A stretch of 64,000 bases of DNA from Hevea brasiliensis (GCF_030052815.1 NC_079505.1:68217824-68281823), one strand, 5' to 3'. Shown: positions 33,301 to 43,142, counted from the stretch's first letter. The notes: generated by a model not told the origin, from the letters alone. Translations and numbers: made by a program.

Positions 33301-34821
33301 CTAGGTGGCACCCGAAGTGGACTGGGTGGAACTTTTTCAGGACCAGAATTCACATCCAAAGAGGATACTGAATCCACTGCAACAATGCAATTGAGTAAAG
33401 TGTCAAAGTTTATATCAAAGCATACTAACAAAAAAAAAAAAAAAAGGGTTGATCACCAAATAAATCCACTTCTTCATTAACTCATCAATTATAGCCAATT
33501 ATTTTATTTATATAAACTATATGCCAGATTTAATTTATGAACAGCCCTGTCAGCTCTCAGCTCGGTTGTGCTAATTCACATCTAAAATATGATTGGAGCA
33601 CACTTGAATTGTGGTTGGAAAAAGTGATGCAGCTAGACTTGTAATCTGAGTTAGAGGTGGGGAAAGTGCAGATAGCATGGCTTATACAAGTAGAATAGAA
33701 GGAGGTGAATGGACTCAGGAGAAATGCAAATGAACTCTAGATGTGAAACTGGGATGAGTAGAGGTAGAGGTACAAGTTCAAAGTATATTTGGAAGACTTT
33801 TACAGCATTAACACATTCAGCATGGGGTTATGTAGGGCTGTCCATAATTGATACAAATGTTAAAAATTTATGTGCATAATTGATATAAATAGAAGAACTG
33901 AACATAAATGAAAATTTGGCTGAAGCTTGGATTTATTTGGTTATCGGAACAATAGACCAAACAAAAAATAAAGTCAAAACAAAGCAAAAGTATTAAAATA
34001 GTTGAAATTTGATTTAAATCTGTCAATTTATAACTGCAGATGGTAAATATCATACCCTTAAAATTGTTGAGAAAAGAGTTTGTCCAAATTATAAATGATG
34101 AGATACAAATACTAGACTTACTTGAATTCAGATCCTTAGCAATAACAGAGTGGGTAGTTGCTTTCCTTTTCCTGTAAAAACAGGGACACAGAAGACCGCA
34201 ACCCATAACAACAATTCTAGTTGCTACTAAACCTACTTGTTTTGGGGTTGAAAAAGTTGTAGGATCATTTTTCTTCTCTTCTAGAGGAATATCCTGAACA
34301 ATATCACGGCTTTTGGACTCTTCCGCTATCTGCTTTTGCAAAAGTTTTCTTCCTCGATTGAGGGACAAGTTAGCTGCCAAAACAGTAACTGCTAATTAGA
34401 AATTCAACTTGAGAATTGAGTATTGAATGAACTTCATAGAATTGCAAGCTCACAACAAACAGCTATATAGACTTCTAAAGCAGAAAACCAAAGCAAGCAT
34501 CTTGCATCAGCACATAAATAATGGCAGGTCCAACCCACAGTAGCTACTGCTGTAATAGCTCTCAAAGATGCAACCATTTGTATAATAGAAGTGGAGGACC
34601 TTGCAGAATGAAACTTTGCCTACAGGACTCCCATTAACATAAAACAATTCCTGACAATGAAAATTCGAATAGACTGTGATCGGTACCACAAACCTTTGAT
34701 TGTGTGTCAAACCCAGAGGCAATTATGCTTGGAAATTGCACCAATAAAAACAAAGCCAATGCAGAAAAGCCATCATCAATGAAATATTGTGCTCCATTTC
34801 CATCTTTGAGAATTTAAACAT
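15246..34821 (-). CDS. CRCK3: Calmodulin-binding receptor-like cytoplasmic kinase, CRCK3 type (whole gene span, spliced)
   Basis: A receptor-like serine/threonine kinase is spread over eight inferred exons: a 5' UTR exon ending at 35612, an ectodomain exon in 34507-34841, then 34373-34122, 33376-33114, 27984-27819, 27734-27645, 17036-16738 and 15455-15246. The last six splice in frame. The kinase has the glycine loop [12 protein letters not shown] lysine, catalytic [11 protein letters not shown] and DPEY. The family signature around the loop ([29 protein letters not shown]) and the C-terminus ([10 protein letters not shown]) identify the CRCK3 group. Such kinases act in calcium/calmodulin-linked stress and immune signalling. 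Two introns are enlarged to about 5.1 kb and 10.6 kb by transposons. The ectodomain exon appears frameshifted, so the gene may be a recent pseudogene or use a shorter start. Confidence 0.85.
16738..17036 (-). CDS. CRCK3: CRCK3-like kinase, catalytic-core exon
   Basis: The exon starts after AACAG with two bases that finish a Glu codon, giving [18 protein letters not shown] when joined to the exon at 27645-27734. It holds the catalytic HRD loop, DFG ([10 protein letters not shown]), the activation segment [18 protein letters not shown], and the subdomain IX segment [21 protein letters not shown]. It ends RVTLRW before GTAAGC. All catalytic residues are present. The intron on its 5' side is about 10.6 kb; the one on its 3' side is 1282 bp. 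Confidence 0.93.
17919..18065. repeat. Minisatellite, 44-bp unit
   Basis: The phrase GTAAATTGCAGGAGTTGAAA recurs at 17919 and 17963 with 44-bp spacing. Degenerate further units follow to about 18065 (AAATTGCTGAGCTTG, AAATTGCTTGTGCTG, AAATTGCAGGAATTG). It lies in the long kinase intron. Confidence 0.8.
18405..18600. repeat. Degenerate tandem repeat of about 75-80 bp
   Basis: Blocks like CCACGTTGCAGTAATTGC, CCACGTTGCGGTAACTGC and CCACATTGCAATAATTG recur three times, with GTGCTGCTTTTGCTC and GCGTTGCTTTTGCCC between them. No coding potential is apparent. Confidence 0.65.
18738..19692. mobile_element. Mutator-like foldback element with ten internal palindromic units
   Basis: The 955-bp element starts GGGAATTTTTCCGTACAGG and ends in the exact complement CCTGTACGGAAAAATTCCC. 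It is flanked by the perfect 9-bp duplication ATTATTTGG at 18729-18737 and 19693-19701. Nearly the whole element is one inverted repeat: the arms meet near 19170-19190. Each arm carries five spaced 20-bp palindromes of the type ACGCTA-AT-rich-TAGCGT (for example at 18877, 18966, 19385, 19446, 19539). Long terminal inverted repeats, GGG ends and a 9-bp duplication fit a non-autonomous Mutator-like element. It encodes no protein. Transcribed with the kinase pre-mRNA, it would fold into a long hairpin. Confidence 0.9.
19702..21084. other. Kinase intron sequence without recognised elements
   Basis: This is part of the 10.6-kb intron. The ORFs on either strand are short and have no recognisable motif. 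I see no repeat boundary or exon here. Confidence 0.55.
21563..22297 (+). pseudogene. RTE endonuclease, C-terminal two thirds, and linker (copy B)
   Basis: The longest open stretch of the endonuclease contains [24 protein letters not shown] (the usual GGDLN has become GRDLN), [21 protein letters not shown] and the H of LTSQHRL. The N-terminal part just upstream (21390-21560) is frameshifted and has a stop. Downstream, [14 protein letters not shown] leads to the RT. Inactive. Confidence 0.85.
22298..23444 (+). pseudogene. RTE reverse transcriptase, N-terminal part (copy B)
   Basis: This contains [62 protein letters not shown] and [18 protein letters not shown]. The catalytic FADD has become FAND (near 23418-23430), just before the hAT insertion. 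There are stops near 22297, 22500, 22809, 22840 and 23244. Confidence 0.85.
23445..24683. mobile_element. Non-autonomous hAT element inserted in RTE copy B
   Basis: The 1239-bp element has CAGTGTTAT at its left end and ATAACACTG at its right end, with a perfect 8-bp duplication AATAGATG at 23437-23444 and 24684-24691. Removing it rejoins the RTE reading FANDIVLID. The subterminal 100-150 bp on both sides are dense in AGGCG/CGCCT motifs, likely transposase-binding repeats. The interior has an AACAAATTAACAA-rich zone (23590-23960), three diverged units of about 115 bp (24060-24310), and GAA and GA microsatellites. It has no transposase ORF. Confidence 0.92.
24199..24392. repeat. (GAA)n and (GA)n microsatellites inside the hAT element
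   Basis: Purine-rich AAG/GAA runs lie at about 24199-24238 and 24316-24350, followed by about 20 GA units at 24352-24392. ORFs on both strands here are translations of these simple repeats. Confidence 0.95.
24684..25449 (+). pseudogene. RTE reverse transcriptase C-terminal part (copy B)
   Basis: It continues after the hAT element with [92 protein letters not shown] and ends IADPKFLG. From 24784 it is open to the natural stop at 25447-25449. One stop precedes it at about 24766. This is the best-preserved RTE tail in the window. Confidence 0.87.
25469..27283 (-). mobile_element. Small gypsy-type non-autonomous LTR element (minus strand)
   Basis: The right LTR is 26907-27283 on the minus strand (TAATGCAGAATAGG .. 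TTCTACA). It is followed by a primer-binding-like TTTGGTATCAATGCC (about 26887-26901), close to the initiator tRNA-Met site. At the other end, GACTCGAGGGCGAGTTTTC and the purine tract ATGGGAGAA (25522-25532) precede a cut second LTR (25469-25521) that matches the first. The GAGGGCGAG..GGGAGAA layout is typical of plant Ty3/gypsy 3' ends. The interior is only about 1.4 kb and has no gag-pol. The second LTR is cut at the border with RTE copy B. Confidence 0.75.
25613..26470 (-). pseudogene. Coiled-coil-like coding remnant inside the small gypsy-type element
   Basis: On the minus strand the interior reads as highly charged, Lys/Glu-rich stretches, such as [37 protein letters not shown] and [20 protein letters not shown], interrupted by stops and frame changes. 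The 120-codon open part is 25975-25613. This looks like a decayed coiled-coil protein or an acidic gag-like region. I do not recognise its family. Confidence 0.5.
27645..27734 (-). CDS. CRCK3: CRCK3-like kinase, small exon (subdomains V-VI)
   Basis: The acceptor CTGCAG precedes 27734 and GTTAGA follows 27645. The 90-bp exon supplies two bases of a Gly codon, then [20 protein letters not shown] and ALTYLHTYA, and one base of Glu. The phases fit both neighbours: GAC-G / GT-CAG on one side and GCA-G / AG-AAG on the other. Confidence 0.93.
27819..27984 (-). CDS. CRCK3: CRCK3-like kinase, N-lobe exon
   Basis: The exon follows the acceptor TATAG and encodes [56 protein letters not shown] (alpha-C helix with the salt-bridge Glu, then strands 4-5 and the hinge). 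It ends before GTAAGC in phase 1. It is separated from its 5' neighbour by a 5.1-kb intron full of LINE DNA, and from its 3' neighbour by only 84 bp. Confidence 0.93.
28151..28168. repeat. Poly(G) tract, 18 bp
   Basis: An uninterrupted G18 in intron DNA, followed by TGTGGGGTG. Such runs are uncommon in this AT-rich context and are sequencing-error prone. Confidence 0.9.
28870..30040 (+). pseudogene. RTE endonuclease domain (copy C)
   Basis: The frame contains [55 protein letters not shown], and after a frameshift near 29500 [23 protein letters not shown] and [15 protein letters not shown] stop follows LVNTL at 29161. It keeps the catalytic E and H positions, but SQID has become SQTD. The layout matches copies A and B. 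Confidence 0.85.
30041..31135 (+). pseudogene. RTE reverse transcriptase remnant (copy C)
   Basis: Only the part from [18 protein letters not shown] onward remains. Then come [40 protein letters not shown] and FADDIVLIN (in another frame, near 30357), and the tail [36 protein letters not shown]. It has several stops and frameshifts. Confidence 0.85.
31575..32775 (+). mobile_element. Remnant of a second RTE-type LINE family
   Basis: A fragment starting [11 protein letters not shown].. carries an RT in decayed frames: [21 protein letters not shown], then [22 protein letters not shown] and [10 protein letters not shown]. Its codons and residues differ from copies A-C, and its 3' end (CTAGTTTGGGATGAGGGCG then TAGTTGTTATTAGTTGTTGTT) is of another type. 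It is therefore a separate, older family. The endonuclease part is absent. Confidence 0.8.
33114..33376 (-). CDS. CRCK3: CRCK3-like kinase, juxtamembrane and glycine-loop exon
   Basis: The exon follows the acceptor TTGCAG and starts with TG, completing an ATG codon with the A at 34122. It encodes a Ser/Pro-rich juxtamembrane segment ([20 protein letters not shown]), the conserved stretch [19 protein letters not shown], the loop [14 protein letters not shown] and the ATP-anchoring Lys in VAIKRAKK. It ends before GTAAAT in phase 0. The Ser/Pro repeats are likely phosphosites. Intact. Confidence 0.92.
34122..34373 (-). CDS. CRCK3: CRCK3-like kinase, transmembrane exon
   Basis: The exon encodes [19 protein letters not shown], an acidic/Thr segment, then the hydrophobic span [20 protein letters not shown] followed by the basic stop-transfer YRKRK. 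It ends AKDLNS plus the first base of Met before GTAAGT. The 5' edge is uncertain: GGCAG before 34373 is the best acceptor, but two other AGs lie within 20 bp, and none gives a clean phase with the ectodomain exon as it stands. Confidence 0.8.
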
Positions 34822-34841
34822 AATGAAAACATTTCTATATT
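34507..34841 (-). pseudogene. CRCK3: CRCK3-like kinase, signal peptide and cysteine-containing ectodomain exon, apparently frameshifted
   Basis: After the acceptor CTTGCAG (ends 34842) an ATG at 34821-34819 opens [19 protein letters not shown]. At a T4 run (34765-34768) the frame must shift for a signal-peptide-like [19 protein letters not shown] and VCGTDHSL to be read. A second shift near 34650-34680 is needed to reach [22 protein letters not shown] and YCGLDLPL. The frame then meets TGA at 34507. Three frames thus hold pieces of one ectodomain. Either the gene is broken here, or the assembly has small indels. Confidence 0.55.
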
Positions 34842-35611
34842 CTGCAAGCCACAACTAAGCTATATAAAATGAATATAAGTTCAGAAAACACAAAACTGCA
34901 ACCTCGGAAACCTTAGAATTCAACCAATTCACACCCACTGCTCTCAATCAATTATGTTGAGAAACCAAGATAGAAAAATAGCTTGAAGTTCAAAACCCAC
35001 AAATCTTCGCGTTCACAGGTTCATAGAGCTCCAAACAGAGCTCAATTTTGGACGATCACCATGAAACTCGACTGAATTCTTCAAATTCCAATTTGCCAAG
35101 TTGACAGAAGGTATAGCCCGGATAAGAGAGTAGCTGAAATTCAAACACCCAAAGATACTTCGAATTCAAGGAATCAAACTGCCCTAAACAAGAAATATCA
35201 AATTCTCCCTATCACCAAAGAACCAAATACAATCTTCAAGAGCAAATTCAAAAAACTGCAAAGGATTGATAAGTTGATATTAACTGTTATCCCTCAAAAT
35301 TTGTGCTAAACAAAAATTATTCCTGCTCACCTAACTAACATAGTGTTCAAAGCCCAGTTGCTACAATAGCTGTAGATCGAAATTCCAGCTACAACTCTCC
35401 AAGACCTCAAAAGTGCCAAAAACCTTACAGTGGAACAAAATCCTCCTATACCCATAAAATCAAACGATAAAACGAATCAAACCCACATAATAAAAGCAAC
35501 CAAAACTTCAGAATTCAACATTAACAATGAACAAATACAACGATTCCTAAGTTGCTTCATATGACATGATAGCTACAAATTAAAAAAATAAAAACAATGA
35601 AAGTAGCAAAC

Positions 35612-35800
35612 CTGAAGAAAGGGGGCGGCTAAAGAAATAAGATGATTGATTGACTTCTTTTTTTTTTTTAAGAGAAGAATCAAAGGAAGTGAAAACTGAG
35701 CAGCCTAGAAATTTTGTTAGGACTTTTGGAAGGAAATAAAGGAGGGAAGGGAAGGAAGGGAGGAAATGGTGGAGAAATGATGCAGTGATTGCCGTCTCCT
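35612..35800 (-). other. CRCK3: Probable 5' UTR exon of the CRCK3-like gene
   Basis: On the minus strand CTTTCTTCAG is followed by GTTTGC at 35611, a good donor, and 769 bp later the acceptor CTTGCAG leads to the exon with the first ATG. The upstream limit is not defined; a CT/GA-rich stretch up to the microsatellite at 35801 is usual for plant 5' UTRs. Inferred from splice signals only. Confidence 0.45.
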
Positions 35801-35839
35801 CCTTCTTCTTCTTCTTCTTCTTATTATTATTATTATTAT
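35801..35839. repeat. (CTT)n then (ATT)n compound microsatellite
   Basis: About 7 CTT units run directly into about 6 ATT units. It lies at the presumed transcription start side of the kinase gene. Confidence 0.95.
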
Positions 35840-37363
35840 ATTAAATAAAGGTTTATAATAATTTAGTTCCTTGAATTTATGCTTAATGCTTTAATTTATA
35901 ACTAATTAACAATAATTTTTAATAAAATGAATATTCTGCTAATAAAATATATTTAAAAAATTAATTTATTTTTTTTTATTAAAAATGAAAAATTAAATTA
36001 AAATGAAAAATTAAATTATAATTATTATCATAATTTAGAGGCTAAATTAAACAATGCTAGAACAAAACTACAATAGAAGAGAAGCCGAATTTTGGACAAT
36101 GTCACTTGTTTTCCGTTGGATGCTTTTCTTTCAGTTGCATTAATTTTGAAAAATTCACTTCCCTCTTTCCTACATACTAGTTAAATGTGTTTGCTTTGTA
36201 CAAATTTAATAAAAATTAATTTTTATATATTTAATTTTAATTTTAATTTTAATTTTTTATTTTTTATTAAATTATTTTTAATATTTTATATAATTTTAAT
36301 TATTAAAATATATAACATGTAATTATAATATTTTTACTTTAATACTTTATTTTTAATCTTTATATTTTTTATTTAAATTTTTAATAAAATCACACTTCTT
36401 ATCACTTTTTACTATTTTATTTTATTAAAAAAATAAATTATTAATATATATATATATAATTAAAATATATCATCACTATACTATATGATAATTTTTTTTA
36501 AAATGACACATGGCAATCTTGTAAAATAATTTAAATTGCTCTCTATATATATACACTAGAAAATTATTCATATTAATGCACGTGACTATTAATAATTTTA
36601 ATTTATATATATATATATATTTTAATTTTAATATATAAAAATAATATAATATTTTAAATTTTTATTAATTATTTTAAATTTTAATTTTATTATTTTTATC
36701 TATTAAATTTCTTAATAAAAATTTTATAACAAAAATAATTAAACTCTATTTATATATAATATAAATATAAATATATATAATTAATATACATTAATATATT
36801 ATAAATTATTTTATAATAATAATTATTTATTATAATATTAATGAAATAATTATTAAATAATTATGAAATCATTTATAAAAAAATATATATCATTTATTGA
36901 TCACATGCTAATAATATAGAAGAAAATATTAGATATTAAATTTTTAGTATATATATATACACATTTCTCCCACCAACCCACTTCATCCAAGGGCCCATCT
37001 CAGGCTCAGCCTCTCCAACCCTCGCGGTGCCTTCACTCTCTCGTCCCCATATCCTTTTGCCACATCCACCATCATCCCACACTGCTCGCACCATGCCCTT
37101 TCTCTATGGTTCCAGACAGCGTCAGAATGACTGATGTGCCCTGTGTCTCACATGCTGCTAATTATTCCTTTCCCTCTTTTTACATTAATTTTATCTTTTA
37201 TTGTTTTATAAAATAAGCATATAATTACAATCAAATTTTCCAACAATTATTATATCAAATATAATATGACTTATTGTTTATTTATTTAATTCTTAAATTT
37301 AAATTTAAATTCAAAATTTTATCATTTCAATATTATTAAAAAATGACTTATTTAATATAAATA
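35840..37363. other. AT-rich upstream region of the kinase gene
   Basis: Very AT-rich, with short (AT)n runs near 36444-36457, 36605-36620 and 36947-36958, and one less AT-rich block at about 36960-37150. The kinase promoter must be at the left end, but no single TATA box can be chosen. No gene is supported. Confidence 0.5.
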
Positions 37364-37368
37364 TAATA

Positions 37369-40300
37369 TGTGACACTCCTTACCCGTCTACTGTATAGCT
37401 GAGTAAGATATGTCACACAGTGTATCGAAACATCTTATTTTAATTCAATTATTTTTTTATTCTTCATAATTTATTTCTTTCATAACTATGAAGTATAATT
37501 CGTGAAATATCATTTATTTAAGTCATTTATTGAAATTATAATTTATTTAAGGTTCCGCAAATTTTATAGAAAATTCGGCAGAGTGCCAGCTAAAAATGGA
37601 TAAAACAATTCTTCAGAACTTGTGAAAAACATTTTCAAAATTTTCAATAAATCCCAAACTCTATTTCATCAACAAAATCTCAATATTTTTTAACAACATT
37701 TCCATTTCTCAATCATTCATTTCATATGCTATTCATTTAAAGGTCATTAATAAATATTCACTTTTTCATTCATAAACATAATTTTTACTATTTATATTGA
37801 TAACAAAATACATTACATGAATCTCAATTTCATATGATAAAATAAAAGTTAATTACAAAATACTCAAAATGAAACCTAGTGTCCTACCAATGCACTGATG
37901 TCGGTGAGGTGACACGGATACTATGCAGAGCTGCAAGAGATCTCACCCAGTCTGTGGTCTACTGGGCTCTCGGTCGGTCTCTCCAGAACCTACGCGTGAC
38001 AAAAAGTAACGCTCTAAGCAATAATGCTTAATGGTGCCAATAATAAAATGAAAAGAAATAACAAAAAATAAATATGCAGTGCATGTTCTGATGTCTTATA
38101 CAGACAATTTTTCGATCATTATTGGTAATCTTAATTATTTTGTATTTGTTATATTCATAATTTCATTAAATTTATCCACTTTCATTTTTGGTTGCCTAAG
38201 TAACCTATACTGGATGACTGGACTGGATAAAAGGGTAAACTGGCACTAGGTATCAAGTACCTTGGGCCGTCACACCATCAGTCACATATGTATCTCCCGG
38301 TGTGCAACAGAACAGCTAATAAGCTGTAATAACATTAGGCACAAGGCCAAGTATCAACATAATGACAGAATGGCTAAAAGCTATGAAATCACAGAATGGC
38401 ATAATGTCATGTGCAGTACTGCTAACTGAAGCCTATTGGCATGCCAACCTATCCAAATCAATCTTACTAGGTGTACTAGGTGTACTAGAGCATGTTACAC
38501 TTTTAAAATTTTCAATTCCTGAAATTTAAGTTTAGGTGTTACTATTTATTTCATTAGTCAACTAAAATGTTGACTTTTGCATAGACAATAGGTACATTGG
38601 TTCTAATACTCTCAACATACCACATTTTGCATTCTAAAGTTGTTTGTATTGGTTGCCAATACCATTTCTAATATTAGTGTTAATTATTCACAATTTTCAG
38701 ATTTCAAGCCTTATGTTTACTGTTTCATTAGTCATTTGTACAGTAGGAATTTGGCAAAGTTGTCTCCATGAAAGTTGTTCCTTATTTTATCTAGTTACAT
38801 TTCCTTTTTTCGAATCACTCTATTTGGAGTTTTGTAGCTCAAGTTATAGCCTAAATACCATAACTGACCAGATTGGACAAAATCCAAAATTCTGGGCAAA
38901 ACTGGTTCTACCAGATTTGGTAACCTAAGTTTGGTTGGCAATTTGACTAGGTTATAGTCAGAATTTGGATTTGTATTCTTCATCAAAGTTGTAGGTCTAT
39001 GTCACAGCTTTCTGCTGTTAAAATTTCAGGTCAATTGGACCTTTCTACATTGAGTTATGACCAAATGAATAAACATTGTTCATTTGGTCATTTTGCCCAG
39101 GCAGAATGCAAGTCACCCGGATTAGGGTAATTTTTAGGTCAACTTGGTTTGATTTTCTGGGCAGGGTTTCTATACCAAAGTTGAGCCATTATGTATTTAG
39201 TTTCATGTCCAATTGGTTTTGCACCAATTGAACCTCTACAACTCCATTTATAACTATCCAAACCTGCTGGACTCATGCTTAGTCTTGCAGGTCAGCCAAG
39301 GCAGCTCACCCACACTCAATTGCCAAGCCTCAACTCACTTCATTTCCTCATCATATACAGCCAAATGGTCACTAGTTGACCATTTAAACTTTCATTCACC
39401 AACACATGAGCAAAACCCTAGGTTTTGCCCAAACCCTAACTCCATCAACTTCAATTCTTCATATACATACAATTAATGAATTAAGACATCTAATTCATAT
39501 TCAATGGCAGCCATGGACAACTATAAATTTATTTAATCAATGAAATCCTAACATACTCTAAGGCTGCCAAAATTTTGAAGAGTGCATACTTATAGTTTTC
39601 TTTCCAATTCCTTGCAAATTTTTAGCTCAATCAAGTCCTTAAACATCTATTGAAAGAAAGGAAGAGAGAGATTGGTCATAACCTTGTGAGCAGAATTTTT
39701 CCACTTAAAATTCCTTCACTTTCTTTAGCTTTCTTGGCAGCCAAACACTTGCTCAAGATGTAATATCAAGTTTTAATGAAGGAAAGTAGAAGGTTTATGG
39801 TGTATTTACAAGGAGAATCTAGTGAGAAGAAAAGCATCCATAGAGGGAAAGAGAGAGATAGGTTCGGCTGAAAATGGGAAAGAAGAGAAAATCTGTTTTT
39901 TCTTTTATTTTCTACCCATTTTATTCATTTTAAATGGGTTAAGGACATGTGTCACAATGTGATTGGTCATTGGGGTTTTAATGACATCATAATGATGTCA
40001 AAATTCTCATTTATTCTATTTTCTTTCCTTTTTCTTTTTTACTCATTTTCAATTCAATTTTTAACAATATTTATTCACATTTTGTATCATGATAATTATT
40101 TACTTAACTAGACAAGTCGGCCAAAAATCACCTCTGAAGCGAAATGATTAAAATGCCCTCCGTTTGGCTTAACAGACTAAAATTGTCTATACCAATTGAA
40201 AAATTTTTCTAAGTATTTTCTTGGCATTCTAATGCCATAGGAACCTCAATGACCATTCTCTGGAGTCTCAAAAATTATTTTATGAATTTTTCCTCAGATC

Positions 40301-40542
40301 TAGGGCTCCTAGTTGCGAGAACCGCAACTTCCTACTAGGTTACCGATCGTTAGGACACCGGCTCATTTAACTTAGTTGTATTTTATTTCTTAAATTTTTC
40401 CTAAATTTTTTTTATGAATATTTGAGTTAATTATGGTTCCTCACTTTAGTTGAAATATTTTTCCGGATGTTCTAGCTGTCCGGATCGACACTGGTCACCG
40501 GAACAATAGAATGTACGGAGTTACTACAAGGAGAGTGTTACC
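37369..40542 (-). mobile_element. Solo LTR of a Ty3/gypsy element, minus strand
   Basis: On the plus strand it starts TGTGACACTCCTTACCCGTC and ends GGAGAGTGTTAC with a changed last base, the complement of the LTR ends seen at 4486-7668 and 46183-57151. Flanks TAATA (37364-37368) and TAACA (40543-40547) agree at 4 of 5 bases. The length of 3174 bp matches the other LTRs. Internal landmarks such as the CAGTCCAG.. / CTGGACTGG block and the CTGCCCAG.. block are in the expected inverted order. ORFs inside are not genes. Confidence 0.85.
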
Positions 40543-40744
40543 TAACATGCTCGTCTTATTATCTAATAATTAAGAATTAACTCAAAAACTTCAATTAGTT
40601 GATGTGTTGTGTTTATATCATATTTCATTGGCTATTTTTATTTCATCAATTCTCACGTGATCCAACTAAAAAATAGAAAAATATAAATATTAGTGCCAAA
40701 TTCTATTTTACTTGTAGAATATATTTTTAATTATATCAAAAAAA

Positions 40745-41880
40745 ATTGGATAACTTACAATTTAATTTTTATGGCTTGAAAAAATCTATAAATTAGTCCT
40801 TATATTTTTAAAATTTACCTATTTAGTCATTGACATTTTAATAAACTACAAGTTAATATCTACTATTAGAATTATAGTTAAATTGCTATTAATTTCAATA
40901 AAAAAGATCAAATGCCGTTTACTATATTTTTTATTTGAAATAATTTAGTCCATAAGGTTTGACAAAACTCATAAATTAATCTTTGTATTTTTAGAACCCA
41001 TCTATTTAGCCTTTAACATTTTGATAAACCTATAGATTAGTCCCTCCTAATTTTTCATCCAAATTATTGATAATTTTAAAAAAATAATAATAAAAATGCT
41101 TATGAATTTCAATATGAAACAAAAATAGTATAGTTCTTGATATTTTGATTTATTAACGAAATAGTCCATGCTTTGACAAAACTAAAAATTTTAATTGTTT
41201 TAATTTTAATTTTACAAATTTAAAATTTATAAATTACATGTCAAAATTTTTAATATAATTAATAGTTAATTTTACAAAATTAATTATTAATTATATTAAA
41301 AATTAACTATTAATTAGTAGGGCAAAATTTTACAAAATTAACTATTGATAAATCCTAATTTTAACTATTTTTAAATTGTGTCTAATTTTACAAAATAACT
41401 ATTAAATTGTATTTATGTTTTATATTATATTTTTAGAATGTAAGGATGAATTTGTGATTAACAAAAATATAATGATCTTAAAGTAATTAATTCATACTTT
41501 AATAATTATAACTATTTACAAATCAATCCTTATCTTTTTATTAATTACTAAAATATATAAGGGCTTATTTGTAGATAGTTATCAAATTTAGGGATTATTT
41601 TGTAAAATATATGGATAATTTTGTTATTGACTTGAATTTTAAGGGTCTTAGAGAAATTAATCCATATTTTTAATAATTATAATTGGCGATGACTAATTTA
41701 TAGTTTTGTCAAACCTCATATACTAAATTGTTTCAAATAAAAAAATATAATAAAAGATATTTTAATTATTTTTACTAAAATTAATGACACAGCATTAATT
41801 AATTTATAGGTTTATTCAAATGTAAAAATCTAAATAGATAAATTTTAAAATGCAAATAATAATATATTGATTTTACTAAA
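40745..41880. repeat. Large imperfect inverted repeat
   Basis: The left arm (about 40745-41010) and right arm (about 41690-41880) are complementary through blocks such as AATTTAGTCCATAAGGTTTGACAAAACT / AGTTTTGTCAAACCTCATATACTAAATT (shortened here to landmarks). A related third block lies at about 42200-42470. This is probably an old foldback or MITE cluster. The edges and target duplications are not clear. Confidence 0.6.
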
Positions 41881-43142
41881 TTTTAGTGACTAAATTTAAT
41901 TTACCCATTAAAAATAAGCTCAATAATAGAGAAAGTGTTAAAAGATAATATATAATGGTATTGCTAGTATTTTTCATATATAATTAAGCATATTTTTTAT
42001 TTAGTTTAATTTAAAAAAAAAGGTATTTTTGAGTTAAATACTGAGCTACATATAGGATTGAAGTTATTAAAAATGTTTTATAGTTAGTTTTGTAATACAT
42101 ATAACAATGAAAAATTTATCTAAATAAGTTATTGTTTTATTGGCATATAAATTATAATTAATATGAAATAAGTTTTGAGATATCAATGTTATTTAATTTT
42201 ATTATATATGTATAATTTAGTCAAATCTTAGAAACTAAATTATATATAAAATAAAATCTTAGGACTAAATTATTTTCAGATTAAAAATATAATTAAAAGT
42301 ATTTTAGTTATTTTTGCTGTAATTAATAGTAAATTAATTAAAATTTTAATGACTGAGACTAACTTGTAGCTTTATAAAAATATTATAGACTAAATTTCTT
42401 TGTTTTAAAACTATATGGATTAAATTGTAGGTTTAAGCAAATTTTAAGAATTAAATTATAGTTTATTTTTTATTTTTTTAATTAAAATTTATTTTTATTA
42501 TAATAAAATCTTAATTCTTTTCTTCTCCTTCATAATACTTTATGAAATCACAGTTGAAAAAAAAAAAAAAAAACTTAAATTGTCTAAAAAATGTCAAGTA
42601 GTATAGAAAAATAATGAATAGAGGTGTATTGCTTTCCCATGTATGGTTAAAAATTACAGGTCTGATATACCATAATTATGTTTCTTATTATTGCTGCCTG
42701 CTATTCATTTGACTTCTTTTCTTCCCCACTGCCTCCTTTTCTCTTTCTCATTATGATTTAGCAAAAGTTGAAAAAAAAAATTAATGATTTAAGGAGATTT
42801 GGTTAATATTATTTAAATTTAATATTTGAGTATTTTTTAAAATATAAAATTATAAATTTAAATTTCTGTAAAATATAATTAAAAAATTAAAATTGTATAT
42901 ACCTAATCAATCTAATCAATCTATTCCTTGTGCTTTTATCAGGAATGTGGGAATAATGATGTTAAGTATTAAATTAATTGGTAAAGATAGAAAATAAAAT
43001 AAAATTTTGAATATTTGTGTAATTATTTATTATAGTTATTAACTTTATTACTTGCACAAATATATAGATTTATATAAATATTAATTACAGCCAAATTTAA
43101 GAAATAAAATCCAATATATATTTTTTAGGTTTATTAATAACA

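Noticed and set aside
38644..39476. ORFs of 94 and 87 codons
   Set aside because: They lie inside the minus-strand solo LTR and are the antisense of LTR sequence.
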